This document shows positions 1-8,228 of a DNA stretch of 37,299 nt, one piece after another. Below the pieces are notes generated by a model that was not told where the DNA came from, searched no databases, and worked only from the letters and a program-made list of their open reading frames with translations. A program made the translations under genes and the position numbers. The stretch's first letter is position 1; each line of letters opens with the position of its first letter. Source of the stretch: Bacteroidota bacterium (GTDB lineage Bacteria; Bacteroidota; Bacteroidia; Chitinophagales; Chitinophagaceae); the NCBI GenBank assembly GCA_030706685.1, contig JAUZOA010000055.1, positions 1 to 37,299 on the forward strand, in the 5' to 3' direction.

Positions 1-117
1 CAAGCGGGCTACGATTTTGAAATACAAAAATTCGCCGAATGTTTTACTACAGAAGACATGAAAGAAGGAACTTCCGCTTTCCTGGAAAAAAGAAAAGCGA
101 ATTTTAAAGGCAAATGA
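1..117 (+). CDS. C-terminal fragment of enoyl-CoA hydratase/isomerase (crotonase family)
   Basis: An open frame runs in from the window's left edge and stops at 115-117. The 38 residues contain EDMKEGTSAFLEKRKANFKG, the usual end of crotonase-fold enoyl-CoA hydratases, in which the C-terminal helix carries an ED-x-x-EG-x-x-AF-x-EKR motif. The family hydrates 2-enoyl-CoA in beta-oxidation or related acyl-CoA pathways. The catalytic part lies outside the window, so the exact substrate cannot be judged. It converges on the fucosidase gene with a gap of only 10 bases. Confidence 0.8.
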   Translation, partial: QAGYDFEIQKFAECFTTEDMKEGTSAFLEKRKANFKGK

Positions 118-127
118 TTTTTTAAGA

Positions 128-2272
128 TCAATGAAATAAGACGGAGGCGGGTATTCCTTCTTTTTTACCCCCTTCCGGCTGCATGGACACTTTTAGCTCA
201 TTACCGCCGCCACTGTCAAAATAGAGCAATTGGATCTTGTGGTATCCCTTTTTCAGGGCGGCTTTGCCGCTTTGCTCCACAGCGCCATGATCGCCATCAT
301 TATTGACAATTTCCTTATCATCTATCAATAACCTGCTGCCATCATCCGATTCTGTAAAGAAATTATAGATACCGTCTTTGCTGATTTTTATATAGCCGTC
401 AAATTCAAAGGCAAACTTATCCTGGCTTTGTTTTTTAGCCAGTGAAATACTATCCGTTATGCCTGAGCTGACAGGGCTTGCCATAACAAAATTCATATCA
501 ATTTTTCCGGAAGGCTCAAAATACTTATAGGCTATACCAGGCCTGGCAGCGGAAACCTTTGCCGCATTCATCCAGGTAAACGTTTTGACTTCCGCCATCA
601 CAGTGGCACTTGGAACGATTGCCTGGAGGTTTTCCAATGATCCGTCTATTCTGGCTATGGCTTTTACCGTGCAGGAACTATCAGGAGTAAAAGGCAGCTT
701 ATAAGGAATAGCGTGAGGCCCGGGTTCTGAATTATCCAGCGTATAAAAGATAACTGTTCCCGGATCTGCATTGATGGTTACAACGGGCTTTAAAGCGCCT
801 GGCTTATAGTTGACTTTGATTTGTGGCTTAGCGATGAACCTTCCGTAATCTTCGATCTTAATTACATAGGCGGAGGGTGCTTTCATCTTTTCAGGATTGT
901 ATTCCGGAAAATTGATTTCGATATCATTGCCCTCCTGTTTCCACGGAAGGCTCTCATGGGTAGGAAGAAAAAGTATAATTGTCCCTGGCGGCAACTGGAT
1001 ATTTTTCAAAACCATTGTTTTATCCGCAGGGTATTTTGGGAGAATACCATACAACATATTCGTCTTTGGATTATAAGTATAAAAAACTTCTTTCACGGCA
1101 TAGCCCGGATCGGGATCAATGGTAATTTTCAAAAGCATATCCCCGCTCCTGTTTTTATAATCTCTCCTGCCTTTACTCCATTGACAGCTTTCTTTCCATC
1201 TTGAAGTGCCGTAGATGGCTTCACCATTTATTTTCAGCCATTCGCCCATCTCTAAAAGGCGTTCCTGCATAATGGGCGGTATCTTTCCATGTTCATCGGG
1301 GCCGATATCCAATAAAAAATTCCCGCCCCGGCTTACTTTGTCTATCAACTGCAGTAATAAGGACCGGGAAGAATTATAGTCCCAGGCATCCTCTTCCCGG
1401 TTATACCCATAGCTATATCCCATGCCGCGGCTTTCTTCCCAGTAATGATCTTCAAAATCAAGGTCAGGCTGGTATTCGGGAGTATAGATCCCGGCATGTT
1501 TGAAGCGAACACCCGATCCCCATCGGTCATTGACAACGACTTTATTCTTTACAGGGCTTTCATTGTACAACCAGGCAAGAAATTCCTGCGACTTCCATGT
1601 TTCGGCCGGCGCATCCCAGTCGCCATCTGTCCAGAAGACATCGGGTTGATAGGTATTGATAAGATCTTTCATCTGCGGCCATGTATGTTCTTTTACAAAT
1701 TTGTCCCTGTCGCTTTTCCACAAAGGATTGAACCATTCATAAAGTGAATAATACATGCCCGCATGAACCGGTGTTTTTCTTACGGCTTTGAAAAGATCAC
1801 CCAGCAAATCTCTTTTAGGACCGATATCCGCTGCATTCCATTTGAAGCCCCATGTTTTATTAGCCTCCTGGCTCGGCCATAAAGCAAAGCCATCATGATG
1901 CTTGGAGGTAAGCACGATATATTTCGCTCCGGATTGCTCAAAGAGTTTGGCCCATGCATCCGGGTTAAAAAGCTCGGCTTTGAAATCATTGGCGAGGTCA
2001 TAATAGCTGCGGTCTCCAAACTTTGCTTTATGAAATTTCATTCTTGCCGAATCATTGGTCTGCAAACCATTTTGGTACCATTCGGCATAATTCCCTTTTG
2101 TGCTCCATCCCGGAACAGCATATACGCCCCAATGAATGAAGATGCCGAATTTGGCATCTTTGAACCATTGCGGAACCGGCCTGCTGTCAAGACTTTCCCA
2201 GTCGGGCTGATAATGCTGTGCGGACAAAAGGAATGGCTGGAATACAAGAATGGCGGCAAGTAATTTTCTCAT
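128..2272 (-). CDS. Secreted alpha-L-fucosidase, GH29, with C-terminal PA14-like domain
   Basis: 714 residues. A signal peptide (about 1-19, ending LLSAQ) sends the protein to the periplasm or beyond. Residues 25-360 form the GH29 barrel: KFGIFIHWGVY near 41-51, the fucose-binding SKHHDGF at 123-129, and WTDGDWD at 214-220, where Asp216 fits the nucleophile of the family (WxDG motif). A chitobiase-C-terminal-like beta domain follows (about 495-560, FYTLDNSEPG). A PA14-like domain ends the chain (about 580-705, with FFTESDDGSRLLIDD), probably for carbohydrate binding. The family hydrolyses alpha-L-fucosides from host or plant glycans. It is transcribed away from fumC; no SusC/SusD genes are adjacent, so it is not in an obvious polysaccharide utilisation locus. 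Confidence 0.9.
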   Translation of the reverse strand: MRKLLAAILVFQPFLLSAQHYQPDWESLDSRPVPQWFKDAKFGIFIHWGVYAVPGWSTKGNYAEWYQNGLQTNDSARMKFHKAKFGDRSYYDLANDFKAELFNPDAWAKLFEQSGAKYIVLTSKHHDGFALWPSQEANKTWGFKWNAADIGPKRDLLGDLFKAVRKTPVHAGMYYSLYEWFNPLWKSDRDKFVKEHTWPQMKDLINTYQPDVFWTDGDWDAPAETWKSQEFLAWLYNESPVKNKVVVNDRWGSGVRFKHAGIYTPEYQPDLDFEDHYWEESRGMGYSYGYNREEDAWDYNSSRSLLLQLIDKVSRGGNFLLDIGPDEHGKIPPIMQERLLEMGEWLKINGEAIYGTSRWKESCQWSKGRRDYKNRSGDMLLKITIDPDPGYAVKEVFYTYNPKTNMLYGILPKYPADKTMVLKNIQLPPGTIILFLPTHESLPWKQEGNDIEINFPEYNPEKMKAPSAYVIKIEDYGRFIAKPQIKVNYKPGALKPVVTINADPGTVIFYTLDNSEPGPHAIPYKLPFTPDSSCTVKAIARIDGSLENLQAIVPSATVMAEVKTFTWMNAAKVSAARPGIAYKYFEPSGKIDMNFVMASPVSSGITDSISLAKKQSQDKFAFEFDGYIKISKDGIYNFFTESDDGSRLLIDDKEIVNNDGDHGAVEQSGKAALKKGYHKIQLLYFDSGGGNELKVSMQPEGGKKEGIPASVLFH

Positions 2273-2348
2273 TGATTTTTGAATTGGCAGGTGATAAAAT
2301 TAATCTCTTTAGGCCAGATAACTCAGGAGGATAAAAACTCAATTCCGC

Positions 2349-2356
2349 TACCTTTG
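2349..2356 (+). promoter_or_regulatory. Bacteroidota -7 promoter element before fumC
   Basis: TACCTTTG matches the TAnnTTTG consensus of the Bacteroidota primary sigma factor and lies 53 bases before the fumC start. No clear TTG -33 element is seen at the usual distance. Confidence 0.6.
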
Positions 2357-2409
2357 CAACCTGGAAACTTAATAAATTGTTTTCTTTCATATAATACACG
2401 AACACCTAT

Positions 2410-3807
2410 ATGAAATATAGAATTGAAAAAGACACAATGGGAGAAGTAAAAGTCCCCGCTGATGCGCTATATGGAGCGCAAACGCAGCGCAGTATTGACA
2501 ATTTTAAAATAGCGCAGGATATCAACAGGATGCCGAAAGAGATTATCCGCGCATTTGCTTACCTGAAAAAAGCGGCAGCCATCACTAACAACGAAGCAGG
2601 TGTCTTACCAAAGAATAAATTGACGCTGATCGGTAAAGTATGTGATGAAATACTGCAGGGGAAACTGGATGACTACTTTCCCTTAGTAGTATGGCAAACC
2701 GGCAGCGGTACACAAAGCAATATGAATGTAAATGAAGTGATCGCTTATCGCGGCCATGTATTGAATGGAGGAAAATTGACCGATAAAGAAAAGATACTGC
2801 ACCCCAATGACGATGTAAACAAATCACAATCCTCGAATGATACCTTTCCTACAGCCATGCATATCGCGGCTTATAAAATACTGGCGGAAGTAACTATCCC
2901 GGGTATTAAAAAGCTCAGGGATACACTGGCGAAAAAAAGTAAGAAGTTCATGAAAGTGGTGAAGATCGGCAGAACCCATTTTATGGATGCCACGCCTTTA
3001 ACAGTCGGGCAGGAATTCAGCGGTTACGTTTCTCAGTTGGATCATGGGCTAAAAGCTATCAGGAATACATTGCCTCATTTAAGTGAACTGGCATTGGGAG
3101 GAACAGCAGTCGGTACAGGTATCAATACACCCCCGGGGTATTCAGAAAATGTGGCAAAGCATATCGCGTCCCTGACGGGTCTTCCCTTTATAACCGCGGA
3201 AAATAAGTTCGAATCATTAGCCGCGCATGATGCTATTGTGGAAGCGCATGGCGCCTTAAAAACGATAGCGGTAAGCCTGATGAAAATTGCCAATGATATC
3301 CGCATGCTTTCTTCCGGCCCCAGGAGTGGTATCGGGGAAATACATATTCCGGATAATGAACCCGGCTCTTCGATAATGCCCGGTAAAGTAAATCCGACCC
3401 AGTGTGAAGCGCTGACAATGATAGCCGCGCAGGTATTGGGCAATGATGTGGCTATTAATATCGGCGGCGCCACCGGCCATTTTGAATTAAATGTCTTTAA
3501 GCCTGTAATGATCTATAATTTCCTGCACAGCGCCCGCCTGATAGGGGATGGTTGTGTTTCATTTAATGATAAATGCGCGGAGGGCATTGAACCGATTGAG
3601 GCAAATATCAGGAAGCACGTTGAAAACTCACTGATGCTGGTGACTTCGCTTAATACAAAGATCGGGTATTACAAAGCGGCTGAGATAGCCCAGAAAGCCC
3701 ACAAAGAAGGAACAACGCTTAAGGAAATGGCTGTAAAACTTGGGTATGTTACCCCTGAGCAATTTGATGAATGGGTGGTACCGGCTAAGATGGTAGGCGG
3801 GATATAA
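2410..3807 (+). CDS. fumC: Fumarate hydratase, class II
   Basis: 465 residues, the normal length for oxygen-stable class II fumarase, which interconverts fumarate and L-malate in the cytoplasmic TCA cycle. The superfamily signature [11 protein letters not shown] lies near residues 319-329 and contains the mobile catalytic-loop serine. [10 protein letters not shown] (about 99-108) and [10 protein letters not shown] (about 140-149) are the other conserved substrate-binding segments. The ATG at 2410 gives the expected N-terminus ([25 protein letters not shown]). It has its own promoter and is divergent from the fucosidase gene. The sequence fits fumarase rather than aspartase, argininosuccinate lyase or adenylosuccinate lyase of the same superfamily. 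Confidence 0.96.
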   Translation: MKYRIEKDTMGEVKVPADALYGAQTQRSIDNFKIAQDINRMPKEIIRAFAYLKKAAAITNNEAGVLPKNKLTLIGKVCDEILQGKLDDYFPLVVWQTGSGTQSNMNVNEVIAYRGHVLNGGKLTDKEKILHPNDDVNKSQSSNDTFPTAMHIAAYKILAEVTIPGIKKLRDTLAKKSKKFMKVVKIGRTHFMDATPLTVGQEFSGYVSQLDHGLKAIRNTLPHLSELALGGTAVGTGINTPPGYSENVAKHIASLTGLPFITAENKFESLAAHDAIVEAHGALKTIAVSLMKIANDIRMLSSGPRSGIGEIHIPDNEPGSSIMPGKVNPTQCEALTMIAAQVLGNDVAINIGGATGHFELNVFKPVMIYNFLHSARLIGDGCVSFNDKCAEGIEPIEANIRKHVENSLMLVTSLNTKIGYYKAAEIAQKAHKEGTTLKEMAVKLGYVTPEQFDEWVVPAKMVGGI

Positions 3808-3951
3808 GGCGGAAATGGTAAATTTCCTATCGTAAAAAAACCGGATTGACAGTATTTATCTTTTTTTCCTGATCAAAGCTTGCAAAACTGCCGGCATTGC
3901 CTCATTTTAGTATCCGAAATCAGATACCTTTTAAAAACTAATCCCAACGCT

Positions 3952-4212
3952 ATGAAAAGTATTGTCAAGCCTTCCTTCTATTTTTCTGCCTATCCGTTAA
4001 AAGCCATCAAAGAGCCGGGAGCGCCGGACAAACAGCCTCAGTCACCTTATTTAAGAGCCCTGCTTTCGGGGAAAACTAAAACCGGTAACCGGGCGAGGGT
4101 CTTCCCCATGATCAATCCTTATAATGAGCGATTTAAACCATCTCCCAGGCCCGATAAACTGGCCAAGGATATCGGGTTGACAGAAAAAGACTGGTTCAAA
4201 AATTATGAGTAA
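3952..4212 (+). CDS. Small hypothetical protein, 86 aa
   Basis: I do not recognise this protein. The frame is open from 3880, but the first ATG giving a normal-looking protein is at 3952 (MKSIVKPSFYFSAYPLKAIK). The product is basic and proline-rich (KEPGAPDKQPQSPYLRALL, PSPRPDKLAKDIG) and ends in a short amphipathic segment with GLTEKDWFKNYE. It has no signal peptide, membrane segment or cysteine. It lies 144 bases after fumC and is followed at once by a strong intrinsic terminator, which supports it as a transcribed gene, possibly read through from fumC. Confidence 0.5.
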   Translation: MKSIVKPSFYFSAYPLKAIKEPGAPDKQPQSPYLRALLSGKTKTGNRARVFPMINPYNERFKPSPRPDKLAKDIGLTEKDWFKNYE

Positions 4213-4239
4213 TCCTTTAACCATAAAATAAACAAACCT

Positions 4240-4264
4240 TGCCCCGCCAGGGGCATTTTTTTTT
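4240..4264 (+). terminator. Intrinsic terminator after the 86-aa gene
   Basis: A perfect 6-bp stem TGCCCC/GGGGCA with loop GCCA is followed by nine T residues. It lies 28 bases after the stop at 4212. Confidence 0.85.
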
Positions 4265-4554
4265 ATACTATTTGTTCAGTATAAATACTGCGCATTTATT
4301 CTTCACCGGCCGGCTATTTTATCCTATAATGATCAATCCATTGCCGTGGCTAAAGGGAAATGAAAATACTACCGTGCAGCCCGCTATAAGTGTTTGCCAG
4401 TAAGCTTTTCCCAAAGATTCTCCCTATTTCGTTTGAGAAAATATACGGCATTTTCGCCTGTTTTAACTACGCTAATCTCCTCTGTTCCAGCATCAATATT
4501 TTTAATACTTTTTCACCTATAAAACCCTGGATCCTTTGAAAAAAATCCACGCCA
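4265..4554. other. Intergenic stretch before the large secreted protein gene
   Basis: About 290 bases between the terminator and the start at 4555. It is AT-rich with stops in all frames that I read. I see no good TAnnTTTG element, RNA gene or repeat; the promoter of the downstream gene should lie here but I cannot place it. Confidence 0.4.
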
Positions 4555-7284
4555 ATGAAAACAATTTTACACAAGTGCGCAAAATTGCCGTTCTGTATAA
4601 TTTTGTTGTTGATATCGGTTCTTCAGCTTAGCAATACTGCTTTTGCGCAAGCGCCTGCCAATGACAACTGTGCTACTGCCGTAGTGTTAACACCCGCTGC
4701 TCCCGGAGCAGCTTGCGCGGCTGCTACTGTAGGAACAGTAGCAAATGCCACCAATTCCGGTATAGCTGTTGGCCCATGCGGAGGTAATCCTGATGATGAC
4801 GTATGGTATACATTTACTTCTACCTCGACTGACCATGTGATCACGTTAAGTGCTTTAGGCGCTAACTTAACCGGAACGGGAGGAGGCTCAAGAATACAGC
4901 TTTTCTCAGGCACCTGCGGGGCTTTAACATCTATTGCCTGCGGTACGACAAGCATTAACATAACCACGCTGGGCCGCGGAGTTACCTATTTTATCAGGGT
5001 GTACTCTACCAACTCTACTATATTAACGACCAATGCAGGCTTCTCTATATGTATAACAACCGCGGCAGCCGTAGTACCAATCATCGACTTTGGGAAAAGC
5101 TATGTCAATATAAGCAAACCCAATAGTGGTACGGTAGAAACCGGCGATACCCTGGAGATAAGAGCGTCTGTGGTAGTCAGGGCAGGCGTATATGATAGTT
5201 GCCAATTTAATGATAATATCCCTGCTGGTACTACCTATATCCCGGGTACTTTAAGAATTTTAACCAATGAAGGAAAGATATTCAAGCAGTTCACCGATGC
5301 AAAAAATGATGCCGTCAATGACGAAGGCTGGATAACGGGAACCGCCATAACCATGAACCTTGGGTACAACCAGGCAGATAACCCGGCTACTATCAGCCGC
5401 AGGGGAAGGATAAGGAATAATAATGGCCACAAACCTTCTTTTTTTGGTAGCAGTTGTATTATGATGGCAACTTACAGGATAGTAGTTACATCCCCCATAG
5501 GTTCAATTATCAATACCGGTGGTGGAAACATTACTTATACGACAACTTCGGCATTTGTAAGTTCAAATACATTCCCTTCCAACCCTGTAGCCGTTTATAA
5601 AAACTATGGTATGTGTGCGAATGCGACTGGCGCCAATTCAATTGGTACAGAGTTTAACGGGACATTCGGATCAGGCCCTACAAGAAACAGGGGTACTTCA
5701 GCGAATGTACCACCCAGCTATACGTATGCTATTTTCACAAACAATGGTCCTAATGACTATTTCTATGGAGTGGCCAATAATACCAGTACAATAAATGCCT
5801 ATACGACGCTGAATACATGGCCCAAACCCGATGGCTCAGCGCCTACACACCGTGTATTCGGTGTATGGGATATTATCGGTGACCATACAGGAGCAATAAG
5901 CCCTACTGCCGGTAATCCGGCCACAGATACCGTAGCAAATAAAAACGGTGGGTATATGCTGGTAGTGAATGCGGCTTACCGTATTGACTCGGCTTTCCAG
6001 CAAACCATTTCTAATCTTTGCCCGAATACCTACTATGAAATATCAAGCTGGATAAGGAATATTTGTTCGAAATGCGGTTGCGACTCGAATGGAACAGGAG
6101 CTTCATCAGCCGGCTATCAGCCAACCGCTCCCGGTGATTCTTCCGGCGTTCATCCCAATCTTACTTACGAGGTAGATGGTGTTGATTATTATACTACAGG
6201 TAATATTAATTACAACGGCCAATGGGTAAAAAGAGGATTTACCATCTTAACGGGTCCTGCCCAAACAAGCTTTACATTAAAATTCTTTAATAATGCACCG
6301 GGGGGAGGAGGAAACGACTGGGCACTTGATGATATTTCAGTGGCAACTTGTTTGCCCAACATGAAATATTCTCCTTCCAATGCCCCGAGTGTCTGCAAGG
6401 GCAACCCGCTGACTATTTCCGATACTGTACGATCTTTCTTTAATAACTATGTGTATTATAAATGGCAGCGAAGCACGGACGGTGGTGCCACCTGGACGGA
6501 TGTTACAGGAACCCTTGGCCCTGCCGCTCCTGTCTGGAATGGTACTGCCTGGGAATATGTTTCCTCCTATACTATTCCTCCCGCTTTCGCTACGCTGGCC
6601 AATACAGGAGATAAATACAGGTTAGTGGTGGCTACGACTTCAGGCAACCTGGCTGATGCCAATTGCCGGTCAACAGATGCTACCAACATCATTACTTTAA
6701 CGGTAATGGATTGCGGCCCGATATTAAATACCACGTTTACGACGCTCAATGGTAAGTTAACTAATAGCAAAGCAACGCTGAACTGGATAACCAGTATCGA
6801 AGAAGGGCCTCTTTATTATGATGTGGAGAAAAGCTTGAATGGATCGAGCTTCAGTGTTATTGGTACAATCAACGGGTATGATGATCCCAGTGCCACGCAA
6901 AACAATTATGAATTTACCGACCCGCAGGATATTGTGGGAAAAGCATTCTACCGTATCGTCACGCGCACCCCTGATAACAAGGTGAGTTATTCCAGGACAT
7001 TGATGCTGTCGACCAGCATTGACAATTTCTCCTTTGCTTCAGTCGTCAATCCTTTCGCGAACCAGTTGTATTTTGATATTTCGTCCGCTAAAGATGGTAT
7101 CGCAAAAGCTGAACTGATAAACCAGTTTGGTATCACTGTAAAAAGAAAATCACTGGATATCAGAACAGGGGTAAACCAACTGGTCTTTGAGAATACAGGA
7201 TCATTGGCGCCTGAGGTTTATGTACTGCGGATTGAAATGAACGAAGATGTCATTTACAGGAAGGTGATTAAACAAAATCGTTGA
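4555..7284 (+). CDS. Large secreted multidomain protein with T9SS type A C-terminal sorting domain
   Basis: 909 residues. A Sec signal peptide (about 1-31, ending NTAFAQA) is followed by a PPC-like beta domain (about 33-170; NDNCATAVVL, DDDVWYTFTS). A DUF11-like region comes next (about 175-350). The central domain (about 355-595) is cysteine-containing and ends WALDDISVATC, as in carbohydrate-binding-like modules of Bacteroidota surface proteins. An Ig-like segment follows (about 605-720; YYKWQRSTDGGATW). The last 80-90 residues form a T9SS type A sorting domain: a SFASVVNPFANQLYF strand, then VYVLRIEMNEDVIYRKVIK at the end. No catalytic motif is seen, so it is probably an adhesin or matrix protein exported through the type IX secretion system. 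Confidence 0.8.
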   Translation: MKTILHKCAKLPFCIILLLISVLQLSNTAFAQAPANDNCATAVVLTPAAPGAACAAATVGTVANATNSGIAVGPCGGNPDDDVWYTFTSTSTDHVITLSALGANLTGTGGGSRIQLFSGTCGALTSIACGTTSINITTLGRGVTYFIRVYSTNSTILTTNAGFSICITTAAAVVPIIDFGKSYVNISKPNSGTVETGDTLEIRASVVVRAGVYDSCQFNDNIPAGTTYIPGTLRILTNEGKIFKQFTDAKNDAVNDEGWITGTAITMNLGYNQADNPATISRRGRIRNNNGHKPSFFGSSCIMMATYRIVVTSPIGSIINTGGGNITYTTTSAFVSSNTFPSNPVAVYKNYGMCANATGANSIGTEFNGTFGSGPTRNRGTSANVPPSYTYAIFTNNGPNDYFYGVANNTSTINAYTTLNTWPKPDGSAPTHRVFGVWDIIGDHTGAISPTAGNPATDTVANKNGGYMLVVNAAYRIDSAFQQTISNLCPNTYYEISSWIRNICSKCGCDSNGTGASSAGYQPTAPGDSSGVHPNLTYEVDGVDYYTTGNINYNGQWVKRGFTILTGPAQTSFTLKFFNNAPGGGGNDWALDDISVATCLPNMKYSPSNAPSVCKGNPLTISDTVRSFFNNYVYYKWQRSTDGGATWTDVTGTLGPAAPVWNGTAWEYVSSYTIPPAFATLANTGDKYRLVVATTSGNLADANCRSTDATNIITLTVMDCGPILNTTFTTLNGKLTNSKATLNWITSIEEGPLYYDVEKSLNGSSFSVIGTINGYDDPSATQNNYEFTDPQDIVGKAFYRIVTRTPDNKVSYSRTLMLSTSIDNFSFASVVNPFANQLYFDISSAKDGIAKAELINQFGITVKRKSLDIRTGVNQLVFENTGSLAPEVYVLRIEMNEDVIYRKVIKQNR

Positions 7285-7311
7285 TAGTTAAACTCATTCT
7301 GAAATTTTAAC

Positions 7312-7343
7312 ATTGGGATCCCGGTAGCTACCGGGATCCCAAT
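7312..7343. terminator. 32-bp perfect palindrome between convergent genes, probable bidirectional terminator
   Basis: ATTGGGATCCCGGTA at 7312-7326 is followed by GC and its exact reverse complement (7329-7343). It sits 27 bases after the stop of the secreted-protein gene and 38 bases after the end of lspA, which points at it from the other side. No long T run follows on either strand, so a classical intrinsic terminator is only partly supported. Its symmetry would also fit a dispersed palindromic repeat. Confidence 0.65.
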
Positions 7344-7381
7344 TTCATAATGAACTTATCGAATTAACCCGTCTTTCGTAC

Positions 7382-8053
7382 TCAAAGCACCTGCACTTTA
7401 TCACTTATCTCAGCACTGGTTTCCGCGACCGGGTGATTTTCTTCCTTGTGTTTTTTGAAAAACTTTTTTTGAAAAATCAAAAGCGTGATCACGCCTACTG
7501 AAATAGAAGCATCGGCTATATTAAAAATCGGGCTGAAGAATTCAAAACTATCGCCGCCCACAAAAGGAAACCAGGAAGGAAAGTTGGATTTGATAAGCGG
7601 GAAATAAAGCATATCTACTACACGGCCATGCAGGAACCCTGCATATCCATGAGCATGTGACGGGAAAATAGCCGCAACATGCGAATAAGAGCTTTCTTCA
7701 AATATCAATCCATAGAACATGCTGTCTATAAGGTTGCCCAGGGCGCCTGCATAGATCAGCGCGGCACAAACGATAAATCCCCTGCTGTAATGTTTCTTAA
7801 CTATTTTTCCAAGATACCATGTTCCGAATATTACAGCGGCCAAACGAAAAAGAGTTAGTATCATTTTGCCCCAATCACCCCCGAATTCCCATCCCCAGGC
7901 CATCCCGGGATTTTCAATAAAATAAAGCTTGAACCTGTTCAGACCTGTTACGCCGGTATCCCCATAAGTATAAGAAGTCTTGATCCATATCTTTAATGCC
8001 TGGTCAGCAAAAATGATTAAGGCAATGATAAGAATGACGTTTCTGCGTTTCAC
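7382..8053 (-). CDS. lspA: Lipoprotein signal peptidase (signal peptidase II)
   Basis: 223 residues from a GTG at 8053. The frame is open to 8116, but the extra N-terminus would contain the TATATTTG promoter element at 8072-8079, so the GTG is preferred; it gives MKRRNVILIIALIIFADQAL, a normal LspA start. The enzyme cuts the signal peptide of prolipoproteins in front of the lipidated cysteine, in the inner membrane. The catalytic aspartates are Asp147 (GRVVDMLYF) and Asp181 (FNIADASISVG). NLID (107-110) is the conserved structural motif. Four membrane helices are apparent. An insertion of about 20 residues before GRVVD and a charged C-terminal tail make it longer than the Escherichia coli enzyme, as is common in Bacteroidota. 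It serves the lipoproteins encoded later in the window. Confidence 0.9.
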   Translation of the reverse strand: MKRRNVILIIALIIFADQALKIWIKTSYTYGDTGVTGLNRFKLYFIENPGMAWGWEFGGDWGKMILTLFRLAAVIFGTWYLGKIVKKHYSRGFIVCAALIYAGALGNLIDSMFYGLIFEESSYSHVAAIFPSHAHGYAGFLHGRVVDMLYFPLIKSNFPSWFPFVGGDSFEFFSPIFNIADASISVGVITLLIFQKKFFKKHKEENHPVAETSAEISDKVQVL

Positions 8054-8071
8054 CGGCGGGGGTTTAGTCGG

Positions 8072-8079
8072 CAAATATA
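8072..8079 (-). promoter_or_regulatory. -7 promoter element for lspA
   Basis: On the minus strand TATATTTG fits TAnnTTTG and lies 18 bases before the GTG at 8053. A TTG lies farther upstream but with about 25 bases of spacing, longer than usual. Confidence 0.5.
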
Positions 8080-8144
8080 AGTCAAAAGCAGAAAGCCCGC
8101 AGGTCAAAGAAGTCATAAATGTCAGGCAGTCAGCCGGGCATAGG

Positions 8145-8226
8145 AGTCAACCAGCTCATACAGGTCACAGGGGTCAGGCTCCTCATCATAGATATGACTC
8201 CTGTGACCTGTATGAGCTGGTTGACT
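8145..8226. repeat. 31-bp inverted repeat (hairpin) between murF-alr and lspA
   Basis: Left arm 8145-8175 and right arm 8196-8226 are reverse complements with one mismatch that can pair as G-U. The loop is 20 bases. The right arm ends 3 bases from the murF-alr stop at 8229, so the structure forms the 3' end of that transcript. No T run follows. It may end transcription, protect the RNA, or be a member of a dispersed repeat family. Confidence 0.8.
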
Positions 8227-8228
8227 TA

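Noticed and set aside
3075-3473. 132-residue minus-strand open frame inside fumC
   Set aside because: Pure antisense shadow of a well-conserved fumarase.
8145-8226. Inverted repeat as the end of an insertion sequence
   Set aside because: The arms are only 20 bases apart with no transposase and no visible target duplication.
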